A stretch of DNA of 64,000 bases from Pseudomonas putida (lineage in GTDB: Bacteria; Pseudomonadota; Gammaproteobacteria; Pseudomonadales; Pseudomonadaceae): contig NZ_MKZO01000073.1 of NCBI RefSeq assembly GCF_001941965.1, forward strand, positions 124,001-188,000. The letters run 5' to 3'. The position numbers were made by a program, and so were the translations under genes. This document shows positions 33,870 through 42,348 of the stretch, piece after piece (position 1 is the first letter of the stretch; every line of letters starts with the position of its first letter). A model generated the notes under the pieces. It searched no databases, was not told the DNA's origin, and saw only the letters and a list, made by a program, of their open reading frames with translations.

Positions 33870-35219
33870 ATGACTACGCGCATCCTCACCGGCATCACCA
33901 CCACCGGCACCCCGCACCTGGGCAACTACGCCGGTGCCATTCGCCCGGCGATCCTCGCCAGCCGCCAGCCCGGTGCCGACTCCTTCTATTTCCTCGCCGA
34001 CTACCACGCCCTGATCAAATGCGATGACCCGCAGCGCATCCAGCGCTCGCGCCTGGAAATCGCCGCGACCTGGCTGGCCGGTGGCCTGGACCCGGAGCAG
34101 GTGACTTTCTATCGCCAGTCCGACATCCCCGAGATCCCGGAACTGACCTGGCTGCTGACCTGCGTCGCCGCCAAGGGCCTGCTCAACCGTGCCCACGCCT
34201 ACAAGGCCTCGGTGGACAAGAACCTGGAAAACTGTGAAGACCCGGATGCCGGCGTGACCATGGGCCTGTACAGCTACCCGGTGCTGATGGCGGCGGACAT
34301 CCTGATGTTCAACGCGCACAAGGTGCCGGTCGGCCGCGATCAGATCCAGCACGTGGAAATGGCCCGTGATATCGGCCAGCGCTTCAACCACCTGTTCGGC
34401 AACGGCAAGGACTTCTTCGTCCTGCCGGAAGTGGTGATCGAGGAGAGCGTGGCGACCCTGCCGGGCCTGGACGGTCGCAAGATGTCCAAGAGCTACGACA
34501 ACACCATCCCGCTGTTCAGCAGCGCCAAGGACATGAAGGACGCGATCTCGCGCATCGTCACCGACTCCCGCGCGCCGGGCGAGGCGAAGGATCCGGACAA
34601 CTCGCACCTGTTCACCCTGTACCAGGCGTTCTCCACCAGCGAACAGTCCGCCGCCTTCCGCGACGAACTGTTGCAGGGCCTGGGCTGGGGCGAAGCCAAG
34701 CAGAAGCTGTTCCAGCTGCTGGACGGGCAGTTGAGCGAATCCCGCGAGCACTACCAGCAACTGATCGCCCGTCCGGCCGATCTGGAAGACATCCTCCTGG
34801 CCGGCGCGCAGAAAGCCCGCAAGGTGGCCACGCCGTTCCTTGAGCAACTGCGCGAGGCGGTTGGCCTGCGTTCGTTCCGCGCCATCGCCCAGGGGCCGGT
34901 CGAGACCAAGAAGAAGGCTGCGAAAGCCGCGCGCTTTGTCAGCTTCCGCGATGAAGACGGCAGCTTCCGCTTCCGCCTGCTGGCGGCCGATGGCGAGCAA
35001 CTGCTGCTGTCGCGCAACTTCGCCGACGGCAAGGCCGCCGGTGCGGTGACCAAGCAGTTGCAACAAGGCCAGGAACTGGACGTGCGCGCCGAAGGCCTGG
35101 GCTTCAGCCTGTGGCTGGACGGCGAGGCCGTGGCCGAAGGCGCCCAGTTCGCCGACGCTGCCGCCCGCGATGCCGCCATCGAGGCCCTGCGTGCCGCCCT
35201 GGCACCTCAACAGGACTGA
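33870..35219 (+). CDS. trpS: TrpS, tryptophanyl-tRNA synthetase with C-terminal extension
   Basis: Class I aminoacyl-tRNA synthetase charging tRNA-Trp. The ATP-binding HIGH-type motif is PHLGN near residue 14 and KMSKS is near residue 206. At 449 residues it is about 115 longer than the E. coli enzyme. The extra C-terminal part (about 345-449) contains FRFRLLAADGEQLLLSRNF and a following repeat-like strand pattern that resembles the YegP/DUF1508 fold. The extension is, to my knowledge, usual in Pseudomonas TrpS. It probably forms an operon with the upstream hydrolase. Confidence 0.96.
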   Translation: MTTRILTGITTTGTPHLGNYAGAIRPAILASRQPGADSFYFLADYHALIKCDDPQRIQRSRLEIAATWLAGGLDPEQVTFYRQSDIPEIPELTWLLTCVAAKGLLNRAHAYKASVDKNLENCEDPDAGVTMGLYSYPVLMAADILMFNAHKVPVGRDQIQHVEMARDIGQRFNHLFGNGKDFFVLPEVVIEESVATLPGLDGRKMSKSYDNTIPLFSSAKDMKDAISRIVTDSRAPGEAKDPDNSHLFTLYQAFSTSEQSAAFRDELLQGLGWGEAKQKLFQLLDGQLSESREHYQQLIARPADLEDILLAGAQKARKVATPFLEQLREAVGLRSFRAIAQGPVETKKKAAKAARFVSFRDEDGSFRFRLLAADGEQLLLSRNFADGKAAGAVTKQLQQGQELDVRAEGLGFSLWLDGEAVAEGAQFADAAARDAAIEALRAALAPQQD

Positions 35220-35300
35220 CGGCTTATCGGAAGTCTGATTGCCATTACCCGGGGCCGTCGCTACAGTGACGGCCCGCTTTTGTTGCCTTGCTAACGAATT

Positions 35301-36395
35301 ATGACGCCCCTAGAACGATATCAAGCAGATCTGAAACGTCCCGACTTCTTCCATGATGCGGCGCAGGAAACTGCGGTGCGCCATCTGCAGCGCCTGTACG
35401 ACGATCTGATCGCGGCGCAGAACAACAAGCCGGGCATGTTCGGCAAGCTGTTCGGCAAGAAGGAGCAGGCGCCGGTAAAAGGTCTGTATTTCTGGGGCGG
35501 GGTAGGCCGGGGCAAGACCTATCTGGTCGATACCTTCTTCGAAGCGCTGCCGTTCAAGGAAAAGTCGCGCACGCACTTCCACCGTTTCATGAAGCGTGTG
35601 CACGAGGAGATGAAGGGCCTGAAGGGTGAGAAGAACCCGCTGACCCTGATCGCCAAGCGTTTCGCCGAAGAGTCGCGGGTGATCTGCTTCGACGAATTTT
35701 TCGTCTCCGACATCACCGACGCGATGATCCTCGGCACCCTGATGGAAGAGCTGTTCAAGAACGGCGTGACCCTGGTGGCGACCTCCAACATCGTCCCGGA
35801 CGGCCTGTACAAGGACGGCCTGCAGCGGGCGCGCTTCCTGCCGGCCATCGCCCTGATCAAGCAGAACACCGAGATCGTCAACGTCGACAGCGGCGTCGAC
35901 TATCGCCTGCGTCACCTGGAGCAGGCCGAGCTGTTCCACTTCCCGCTGAATGAAGAAGCCCACGAAAGCCTGCGCAAGAGCTTCCGTGCGCTGACCCCGG
36001 AATGCACCCAGGCGGTGGAAAACGATGTACTGATCATCGAGAACCGCGAGATCCGTGCCCTGCGCACCTGTGATGACGTGGCCTGGTTCGACTTCCGCGA
36101 GCTGTGCGACGGCCCGCGCAGCCAGAACGACTACATCGAGCTGGGCAAGATCTTCCATGCCGTGCTGTTGAGTGGCGTGGAGCAGATGGGTGTGGCCACC
36201 GACGATATCGCCCGGCGCTTCATCAACATGGTCGACGAGTTCTATGACCGCAACGTCAAGCTGATCATCTCCGCCGAGGTCGAGCTGAAGGACCTGTACA
36301 CCGGTGGACGCCTGACCTTCGAATTCGCCCGGACCCTCAGCCGCCTGCTGGAAATGCAATCCCACGAATTCCTGGCGCGGGCGCACAAGCCTTAA
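35301..36395 (+). CDS. zapE: ZapE, AFG1-type ATPase linked to cell division
   Basis: P-loop ATPase of 364 residues; ZapE associates with the Z ring during late constriction in E. coli, and its mitochondrial relative AFG1/LACE1 handles misfolded membrane proteins. The Walker A GGVGRGKT is near residues 66-73 and the Walker B CFDEFFVSDI near residue 131. The family blocks HFHRFM and LVATSNIVPDGLY are clear. It is 80 bp downstream of trpS, and a REPIN follows 25 bp after the stop. Confidence 0.94.
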   Translation: MTPLERYQADLKRPDFFHDAAQETAVRHLQRLYDDLIAAQNNKPGMFGKLFGKKEQAPVKGLYFWGGVGRGKTYLVDTFFEALPFKEKSRTHFHRFMKRVHEEMKGLKGEKNPLTLIAKRFAEESRVICFDEFFVSDITDAMILGTLMEELFKNGVTLVATSNIVPDGLYKDGLQRARFLPAIALIKQNTEIVNVDSGVDYRLRHLEQAELFHFPLNEEAHESLRKSFRALTPECTQAVENDVLIIENREIRALRTCDDVAWFDFRELCDGPRSQNDYIELGKIFHAVLLSGVEQMGVATDDIARRFINMVDEFYDRNVKLIISAEVELKDLYTGGRLTFEFARTLSRLLEMQSHEFLARAHKP

Positions 36396-36420
36396 CCACT
36401 CTCGAAAGCACAACACCGAC

Positions 36421-36511
36421 CCTGTGGGAGCTGGCTTGCCAGCGATGACTATGGTGAATTCACCATCGCTATCGCTGCGGTTCGGCGGTCCGACAAGCCA
36501 GCTCCCACAGG
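36421..36511. repeat. REPIN (REP doublet), about 90 bp, between zapE and the AraC-type gene
   Basis: Outer arms 36421-36438 and 36494-36511 (CCTGTGGGAGCTGGCTTG) enclose a palindrome ATGGTGAATTCACCAT and the block CGGTTCGGCGGTCCGAC. It is the reverse orientation of the element at 7821-7921. Confidence 0.88.
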
Positions 36512-36544
36512 TTTTTTATCGGCAGGGAGATGTGTGCTCGAGGC

Positions 36545-37543
36545 TCAGGCTTCCTGCATGAACTGCTGCCGATACTGGTTCGGCGACAGCGCCGTATGCT
36601 GCCGGAACAGCCGTGCGAAGAAGCTGGCATCGTCGTAGCCGACTTCGTAGCTGATGGTCTTGATGCTCTTGCGCGTGCCGGAGAGCAATCCCTTCGCCGT
36701 TTCGATCCGCAGCCGCTGCAGGTAATGCAGGGGCTTGTCGCCAGTGGCGGTCTGGAAGCGCCGCATGAAATTGCGGATGCTCATACCGTGGTTGCGCGCC
36801 ACGTCCTCGAAGCGGAACTTGTCGGCGAAATGCTCTTCGAGCCAGTGCTGGATCTGCAGGATGATCACGTCCTGGTGCAATTTCTGCCCGCCGAAGCCCA
36901 TGCGCCCCGGGGTGTAGTTGCGCTGCACTTCGTAGAGGATGTCGCGGGCCACGGCCTGGGCGACGTTGGCCCCGCAGAAGCGCTCGATCAGATAGATGTA
37001 CAGGTCGCAGGCCGAGGTGGTGCCGGCGGCGCAGTACAGGTTGTCGGCGTCGGTGAGGTGCTTGTCCTGGTTCAACTGGACCTTGGGGAAACGCTCGGCG
37101 AACTGATTGAAGAAGCGCCAATAGGTGGTCGCCTCCTTGCCATCCAGCAAGCCGGCCTCGGCCAGCCAGAACACCCCGCTGGCCTCACCGCAGAGTACTG
37201 CGCCGCGTGCATGCTGCTGGCGCAGCCAAGGCAGGACCTGGGGGTAACGCTCGCAGAGCGCGGAGAAATCGTCCCAGAACGCCGGCAGGACGATCACGTC
37301 GGCTTCTTCCAGGCCGCTGTCGACCGGGACCAGCACATCGCTGAAACTGCGCACCGGCTCGCCATCGGGGCTGACCAGGCGCGTCTCGAACATGGGCTGC
37401 AGGCTCAGGCCCAACTGCTTGGCATAGCGCAGGCTGGCCAGGTGGAAGAAGTCCTTGGCCTGCATCAGGGTGGACGCGAACACCTTGTCGATCGCGAGGA
37501 TGCTGACGCGCCGCAGGGGCACGTTGGGTTGGGTAAACATCAT
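36545..37543 (-). CDS. GlxA-family transcriptional regulator (DJ-1/PfpI plus AraC HTH)
   Basis: Regulator of 332 residues with an N-terminal class-I-amidotransferase-like sensor domain (about residues 10-195, with CGEASGVFWLAEAGLLDG in place of the usual nucleophile elbow) and a C-terminal AraC DNA-binding domain (about 215-325) with two helix-turn-helix units, SIRNFMRRFQ and TISYEVGYDDASFFARLFRQ. Family members often control use of quaternary amines or amino acids; the target here is not evident. No divergent catabolic gene is adjacent: upstream is the rplM promoter region. Confidence 0.9.
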   Translation of the reverse strand: MMFTQPNVPLRRVSILAIDKVFASTLMQAKDFFHLASLRYAKQLGLSLQPMFETRLVSPDGEPVRSFSDVLVPVDSGLEEADVIVLPAFWDDFSALCERYPQVLPWLRQQHARGAVLCGEASGVFWLAEAGLLDGKEATTYWRFFNQFAERFPKVQLNQDKHLTDADNLYCAAGTTSACDLYIYLIERFCGANVAQAVARDILYEVQRNYTPGRMGFGGQKLHQDVIILQIQHWLEEHFADKFRFEDVARNHGMSIRNFMRRFQTATGDKPLHYLQRLRIETAKGLLSGTRKSIKTISYEVGYDDASFFARLFRQHTALSPNQYRQQFMQEA

Positions 37544-37911
37544 TTTCTTTATTCTTATAGGTCAGAGTGGTCAATCACCGGCTGGATCGTCTTATTTTTT
37601 GGCGATTGTGTCCAGCTTCCCGTCCCAGGGCCCTGGTACGGGCGTGCACGGGGTCACGCCGCAGGCGGTCGGGGCAGGGGAGGTGGAAAATCCGCTTGAT
37701 ATTTCTCTGGTAATCCGGATAATCCGCCGTCTCTTTCTACGGTGGAAGTGATGCCCCGCCGCTGAAAAAGAACCCCGCCGAGTATTGAACGCGCTGACCC
37801 GAGCCCCCGAAAGCGTTCGTATGCGGCTGCCTTTGACCTTGTCAAAGTAAGCACTATTCAGTAAGATTCGCCGTCTATTTTTTGCAGGGCGGCCTCTGAG
37901 GCTTATAAAGA
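37544..37911. other. intergenic region upstream of rplM
   Basis: The 368 bp hold the start region of the GlxA-type gene (37544-37600, AT-rich), a GC-rich middle with no recognised gene, and the rplM promoter and leader (37839-37911). The leader ends with a small GCCTC/GAGGC hairpin about 20 nt before rplM, a possible place for autogenous control by L13; unproven. Confidence 0.6.
37839..37867 (+). promoter_or_regulatory. sigma-70 promoter of rplM-rpsI
   Basis: TTGTCA (37839-37844) and TAAGAT (37862-37867) are separated by exactly 17 bp. The position, about 45 bp before rplM, fits a strong ribosomal-protein promoter. Confidence 0.75.
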
Positions 37912-38340
37912 ATGAAAACTTTTACTGCTAAACCGGAAACAGTAAAACGCGACTGGTTCGTCGTTGACGCTGCTGGTCAGACCCTGGGTCGTCTGGCCAC
38001 TGAAATCGCGAGCCGTCTGCGTGGCAAGCACAAGCCAGAATACACCCCTCACGTTGACACCGGCGACTACATCGTCGTCATCAACGCCGAGCAGGTACGT
38101 GTCACTGGTGCCAAGACTTCGGACAAGATGTACTACTCCCACTCCGGCTTCCCGGGCGGTATCAAGGAAATCAACTTCGAGAAGCTGATTGCCAAGGCCC
38201 CAGAGCGCGTGATCGAGACCGCGGTAAAAGGCATGCTGCCGAAGAACCCGCTGGGTCGCGACATGTACCGTAAGCTGAAAGTCTATGCGGGCGCTACTCA
38301 CCCTCATACTGCTCAGCAGCCCCAAGAACTGAAGATTTAA
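37912..38340 (+). CDS. rplM: 50S ribosomal protein L13
   Basis: Large-subunit ribosomal protein of 142 residues, early assembly protein. Begins MKTFTAKPETVKRDW and contains the family pattern AEQVRVTGAKTSDKMYYSHSG and VKGMLPKNPLGRDMYRKLKV. It precedes rpsI by 14 bp, the universal bacterial pairing. The codon choice is that of a highly expressed gene. Confidence 0.98.
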   Translation: MKTFTAKPETVKRDWFVVDAAGQTLGRLATEIASRLRGKHKPEYTPHVDTGDYIVVINAEQVRVTGAKTSDKMYYSHSGFPGGIKEINFEKLIAKAPERVIETAVKGMLPKNPLGRDMYRKLKVYAGATHPHTAQQPQELKI

Positions 38341-38354
38341 CGGAATAGTTCATT

Positions 38355-38747
38355 ATGTCGGCGACTCAAAATTACGGCACTGGCCGTCGCAAGACTGCAA
38401 CCGCTCGCGTTTTCCTGCGTCCGGGCACTGGCAACATCTCCATCAACAACCGTTCTCTGGACGTGTTCTTCGGTCGTGAAACCGCGCGCATGGTCGTTCG
38501 CCAGCCGCTGGAACTGACCGAAACCGTCGAGAAGTTCGACATCTACGTCACCGTTGCCGGTGGTGGTGTCAGCGGTCAGGCCGGTGCGATCCGTCACGGT
38601 ATCACCCGCGCTCTGATGGAGTACGACGAGACTCTGCGTGGCGCTCTGCGTCGTGCTGGCTACGTCACTCGCGACGCTCGTGAAGTCGAGCGTAAGAAAG
38701 TGGGTCTGCGTAAAGCACGTAAGCGTCCACAATACTCGAAGCGTTAA
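38355..38747 (+). CDS. rpsI: 30S ribosomal protein S9
   Basis: Small-subunit ribosomal protein of 130 residues with a basic C-terminal tail ending RPQYSKR, which reaches the P-site tRNA. The N-terminal pattern YGTGRRKTATARVF is diagnostic. Second gene of rplM-rpsI; a strong terminator begins 15 bp later. Confidence 0.98.
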   Translation: MSATQNYGTGRRKTATARVFLRPGTGNISINNRSLDVFFGRETARMVVRQPLELTETVEKFDIYVTVAGGGVSGQAGAIRHGITRALMEYDETLRGALRRAGYVTRDAREVERKKVGLRKARKRPQYSKR

Positions 38748-38762
38748 TTCGCTCAGAGTTTC

Positions 38763-38800
38763 AAAAAAAGCCCGGTTCCAAGTGGAACCGGGCTTTTTTT
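38763..38800 (+). terminator. intrinsic terminator of rplM-rpsI
   Basis: Stem AAAAAGCCCGGTTCC/GGAACCGGGCTTTTT with a four-base AAGT loop and a T run; the A run at its 5' side could make it work in both directions. Confidence 0.95.
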
Positions 38801-38839
38801 ATGTCTTGAATAAAGGGGGTCGGCCATTTGTGTGACAAC

Positions 38840-38937
38840 TTGCCGCATAGACGCAGATCAAGATCTGCGTGGGATGCAGGCCTTTGGCCAGGGTAATAAC
38901 CTTGCCAGTCATGGGTCTTTTCTTTACCATGCGGCAA
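38840..38937 (+). other. nested inverted repeats upstream of petA, possible structured element
   Basis: An outer repeat TTGCCGCAT (38840-38848) / ATGCGGCAA (38929-38937) encloses a near-perfect palindrome ACGCAGATC-AA-GATCTGCGT (38851-38870) and a GGCC-TTT-GGCC hairpin. Together they can draw a multi-arm fold. Part overlaps a candidate petA promoter, so it could instead be operator DNA. Confidence 0.4.
38902..38930 (+). promoter_or_regulatory. candidate sigma-70 promoter of petABC
   Basis: TTGCCA (38902-38907) and TACCAT (38925-38930) with a 17-bp spacer. It would give a leader of about 75 nt containing the hairpin GCCTG-TTTCAA-CAGGC (38970-38985). The -10 box is only moderately good. Confidence 0.45.
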
Positions 38938-39010
38938 ATTTTTAGCGCTTCAGAAAATATCTAGTAGATGCCTGTTTCAACAGGCCACAGAGCTGATGGG
39001 AGAGGACTGA

Positions 39011-39604
39011 ATGAGCAATGACGGCGTCAATGCAGGCCGGCGTCGCTTCCTGGTTGCAGCCACATCCGTTGTGGGTGCTGCAGGGGCGGTGGGGGCTGCG
39101 GTCCCGTTCGTAGGGTCATGGTTTCCCAGTGCGAAGGCGAAGGCAGCTGGTGCACCGGTGAAGGTCAATATTGCCAAGGTCGAACCTGGGCAGCAGATGG
39201 TGGCCGAATGGCGCGGTCAGCCGGTTTTCATCGTCCGTCGTACCGAGGAGATCCTTGGTAATTTGAAGAAGATCGTGGGAGATCTCTCCGATCCGGAGTC
39301 AAAGGCTTCGGTCCAGCCTGCCTACGTCGATCCCTCCAATCGCTCGATCAAGCCGGAAATCCTGATTCTCGTCGGCCTCTGCACCCACCTCGGCTGCTCG
39401 CCGACCTTCCGCCCTGAAGTCGCTCCAGCTGACCTGGGTCCCAAGTGGGTGGGTGGTTATTTCTGCCCCTGCCACGGCTCCCACTACGACCTCGCCGGCC
39501 GCGTCTACAAGTCCCAGCCCGCGCCGCTCAATCTGCCGGTGCCACCGCATTCGTATGAGTCGGATGACGTCATCGTCGTCGGCGTCGATCAGGAGAAAGC
39601 GTGA
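39011..39604 (+). CDS. petA: PetA, Rieske iron-sulfur subunit of cytochrome bc1
   Basis: Ubiquinol-cytochrome c reductase iron-sulfur protein, 197 residues, carrying the 2Fe-2S cluster that passes electrons from ubiquinol to cytochrome c1. It has a twin-arginine-type N-terminus (AGRRRFLV near residues 9-16) and one membrane helix. The cluster motifs CTHLGC and CPCHGS are intact. The stop codon overlaps the petB start by one base, giving a tight petA-petB-petC operon. Confidence 0.97.
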   Translation: MSNDGVNAGRRRFLVAATSVVGAAGAVGAAVPFVGSWFPSAKAKAAGAPVKVNIAKVEPGQQMVAEWRGQPVFIVRRTEEILGNLKKIVGDLSDPESKASVQPAYVDPSNRSIKPEILILVGLCTHLGCSPTFRPEVAPADLGPKWVGGYFCPCHGSHYDLAGRVYKSQPAPLNLPVPPHSYESDDVIVVGVDQEKA

Positions 39605-40815
39605 TGAGCAAGTTCATGGAATGGGTTGACGCCCGCTTCCCCGCCACGAAGATGTGGGAAGACCACCTGAGCAAATATTACGCACCGAAGAACTTCAACT
39701 TCCTGTACTTCTTCGGTTCCCTGGCGCTGCTGGTGCTGGTCAACCAGATCGTCACCGGTGTCTGGCTGACCATGAGCTTCACCCCTTCGGCCGAAGAGGC
39801 GTTCGCCTCGGTCGAATACATCATGCGTGACGTCGAGTACGGCTGGATCCTGCGCTACCTGCACTCCACCGGCGCGTCGGCGTTCTTCATCGTCGTCTAC
39901 CTGCACATGTTCCGCGGCCTGCTCTACGGTTCCTACCAGAAGCCCCGCGAACTGGTATGGCTGTTCGGCATGCTGATCTACCTGGCGCTGATGGCCGAGG
40001 CCTTCATGGGCTACCTGCTGCCGTGGGGCCAGATGTCCTACTGGGGTGCCCAGGTGATCATCTCGCTGTTCGGTGCCATCCCGGTGATCGGCGATGACCT
40101 GACCCAGTGGATCCGTGGTGACTACCTGATTTCCGGCATCACCCTGAACCGCTTCTTCGCCCTGCATGTGATCGCCCTGCCGATCGTCATCCTCGGCCTG
40201 GTCGTCCTGCACATCCTGGCGCTGCACGAAGTGGGTTCGAACAACCCCGATGGTGTGGACATCAAGAGGAAAAAGGACGAGAACGGCATTCCTCTGGACG
40301 GGATTCCGTTCCACCCGTACTACACCGTGAAAGACATCGTCGGCGTGGTGGTCTTCCTCTTCGTGTTCTGCGCCGTGGTGTTCTTCTTCCCGGAAATGGG
40401 TGGCTACTTCCTGGAGAAACCGAACTTCGAACAGGCCAACGCCTTCAAGACCCCTGAGCACATCGCCCCGGTCTGGTACTTCACCCCGTTCTACGCAATC
40501 CTGCGGGCGGTTCCGGACAAGCTCTTCGGCGTTATTGCCATGGGTGCGGCGATCGCGGTGCTGTTCGTCCTGCCGTGGCTGGACCGCAGCCCGGTGCGCT
40601 CGATGCGCTACAAGGGCTGGCTGAGCAAGATCTGGCTGCTGGTGTTCTGCATCGCCTTCGTGATCCTTGGTGTGCTCGGTGTTCTGGCGCCGACTCCAGG
40701 CCGCACGCTGCTGTCGCAGGTATGTACCTTCCTGTATTTCGCCTACTTCATTCTGATGCCGTTCTACACCAGGCTCGAGAAGACCAAACCGGTTCCGGAA
40801 AGGGTGACTGGCTGA
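39604..40815 (+). CDS. petB: PetB, cytochrome b subunit of cytochrome bc1
   Basis: Integral membrane subunit of 403 residues binding two b hemes and both quinone sites. Heme-ligand His pairs lie in the second and fourth helices (RYLHSTGASAFFIVVYLHMFRG and NRFFALHVIALPIVILGLVVLHI), and the quinol-oxidation motif here reads PVWYFTPFYA, the usual P-E-W-Y with Val replacing Glu in the familiar form (PVWY occurs in many proteobacteria). The ATG at 39604 shares its A with the petA stop; petC overlaps by one base at the other end. Confidence 0.97.
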   Translation: MSKFMEWVDARFPATKMWEDHLSKYYAPKNFNFLYFFGSLALLVLVNQIVTGVWLTMSFTPSAEEAFASVEYIMRDVEYGWILRYLHSTGASAFFIVVYLHMFRGLLYGSYQKPRELVWLFGMLIYLALMAEAFMGYLLPWGQMSYWGAQVIISLFGAIPVIGDDLTQWIRGDYLISGITLNRFFALHVIALPIVILGLVVLHILALHEVGSNNPDGVDIKRKKDENGIPLDGIPFHPYYTVKDIVGVVVFLFVFCAVVFFFPEMGGYFLEKPNFEQANAFKTPEHIAPVWYFTPFYAILRAVPDKLFGVIAMGAAIAVLFVLPWLDRSPVRSMRYKGWLSKIWLLVFCIAFVILGVLGVLAPTPGRTLLSQVCTFLYFAYFILMPFYTRLEKTKPVPERVTG

Positions 40816-41597
40816 TGAAAAAGCTATTTGCAGTATTGATTCTGGCAGTGATGCCTGCCCTGACCTTCGCCGCCAGCGAGCACGGTCCGGAACTGGACAA
40901 GGTCGATATCGACCTGACCGACAAGGCTGCCATGCAGGACGGCGCGCGTACCTTTGCCAACTATTGCATGGGTTGCCACAGTGCCAAGTTCCAGCGTTAC
41001 GAGCGTGTTGCCGATGACCTGGGGATCCCCCACGAGCTGATGCTCGAGAAGCTGGTGTTCACCGGTGCCAAGATTGGCGACCACATGAACATCGGCATGC
41101 AGCCGGCCGATGCCAAGGTCTGGTTCGGCGCTGCGCCGCCCGACCTGACCCTGGTTGCCCGGGTGCGGGGTACCGACTGGCTGTACAGCTACCTGCGCGG
41201 CTTCTATGAGGATCCGGCGCGTCCATGGGGCGTGAACAACAAGATCTTCCCGAACGTCGGCATGCCGAACGTGCTGGTCGGCTTGCAAGGTCGCCAGGTG
41301 GTGGGCTGCAAGCAGATCCAGACCGTGGTCGATGGCAAGAAGCAATTCGACCCGCTCACCGGTGCTCCCCTGACCCACGAAGCCTGTGACCAGCTGACCA
41401 TCGTGCCGAAATCCGGTACCCTGAACGAAGAGCAGTTCGACGAGAAGGTCAAGAACCTGGTGACCTTCCTGGCCTACTCGGCCAACCCGGTCAAGCTGGA
41501 AAGCCAACGCATCGGTACCTATGTACTGCTGTACCTGGCCTTCTTCTTCGTATTCGCCTACCTGCTCAAGCGCGAATACTGGAAGGACGTGCACTGA
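40815..41597 (+). CDS. petC: PetC, cytochrome c1
   Basis: Heme c subunit of the bc1 complex, 260 residues. A cleavable signal peptide (about 1-19, ending TFAASE) is followed by the heme-binding motif CMGCH near residue 52, a periplasmic domain, and one C-terminal membrane anchor (about 237-254, TYVLLYLAFFFVFAYLL). The axial-ligand Met probably lies in IGMQPADAK or NVGMPNV. It ends the petABC operon; a long hairpin follows. Confidence 0.96.
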   Translation: MKKLFAVLILAVMPALTFAASEHGPELDKVDIDLTDKAAMQDGARTFANYCMGCHSAKFQRYERVADDLGIPHELMLEKLVFTGAKIGDHMNIGMQPADAKVWFGAAPPDLTLVARVRGTDWLYSYLRGFYEDPARPWGVNNKIFPNVGMPNVLVGLQGRQVVGCKQIQTVVDGKKQFDPLTGAPLTHEACDQLTIVPKSGTLNEEQFDEKVKNLVTFLAYSANPVKLESQRIGTYVLLYLAFFFVFAYLLKREYWKDVH

Positions 41598-41621
41598 TCA
41601 CGCAGTAATTTCTGGTAGTTG

Positions 41622-41673
41622 AACGCGCGCCCTGGGGCGCCTCCGGAGTCCGGAGGTGGCCCCAGGGCGCGTT
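41622..41673 (+). terminator. long hairpin after petC
   Basis: AACGCGCGCCCTGGGGC pairs with GCCCCAGGGCGCGTT, and the inner CCTCCGGA pairs with TCCGGAGG, leaving almost no loop. The T tract after it is short (GTTTGCGTTT), so termination efficiency is uncertain. Confidence 0.75.
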
Positions 41674-41714
41674 TGCGTTTATAGCTTTTATTATTCCATG
41701 CGAGGAGGAGCTCT

Positions 41715-42338
41715 ATGGGCATGACCAATCGGTTGGCCTGCTATTCCGACCCCGCTGACCACTATTCTCACCGGGTACGCCTTGTGCTCGCCGAGAAAGC
41801 TGTCAGTGTCGAGATCATCGACGTCGTTGCCGGCAGCCAGCCGGCCAAGTTGCTGGAGGCCAACCCGTACGGCAGCCTGCCGACCCTGGTCGACCGTGAT
41901 CTGGCGTTGTACGAATCCACCGTGGTAATGGAATACCTCGACGAGCGTTACCCTCATCCGCCGCTGCTGCCGGTGTATCCGGTGGCGCGGGCGAACAGCC
42001 GCCTGCTGGTACATCGCATCCAGCGTGACTGGTGTTCCCTGGTGGACCAGATCCTCGATCCGCGGGGCAAAGATGCCGCCCGGGCGGTGGCCAGGAAGGA
42101 GCTGCGCGAGAGCCTGACCGGAGTGTCCCCGCTGTTCGCCGACAAGCCCTGTTTCCTCAGCGAGGAGCAAAGTCTGGTGGATTGTTGTCTACTACCCATC
42201 CTGTGGCGTTTGCCGATCCTGGGTATCGAATTGCCACGGCAGGCCAAACCCCTGCTGGACTATATGGAGCGACAGTTTGCCCGTGAGCCTTTCCAGGCGA
42301 GCCTGTCCGCTGCTGAACGAGAAATGCGCAAGCTTTAA
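41715..42338 (+). CDS. sspA: SspA, stringent starvation protein A
   Basis: RNA polymerase-associated protein with a glutathione-transferase fold, 207 residues, important for stationary-phase and stress gene expression. It begins NRLACYSDPADHYSHRVR. The thioredoxin-like half contains NPYGSLPTLVDRDL, LYESTVVMEYLDERYPHPPLLP is typical of SspA, and the helical C-terminal half follows. A catalytic Ser/Cys for glutathione is not apparent, as usual in SspA. sspB follows after 10 bp. Confidence 0.96.
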   Translation: MGMTNRLACYSDPADHYSHRVRLVLAEKAVSVEIIDVVAGSQPAKLLEANPYGSLPTLVDRDLALYESTVVMEYLDERYPHPPLLPVYPVARANSRLLVHRIQRDWCSLVDQILDPRGKDAARAVARKELRESLTGVSPLFADKPCFLSEEQSLVDCCLLPILWRLPILGIELPRQAKPLLDYMERQFAREPFQASLSAAEREMRKL

Positions 42339-42348
42339 GGAGCTGTTG

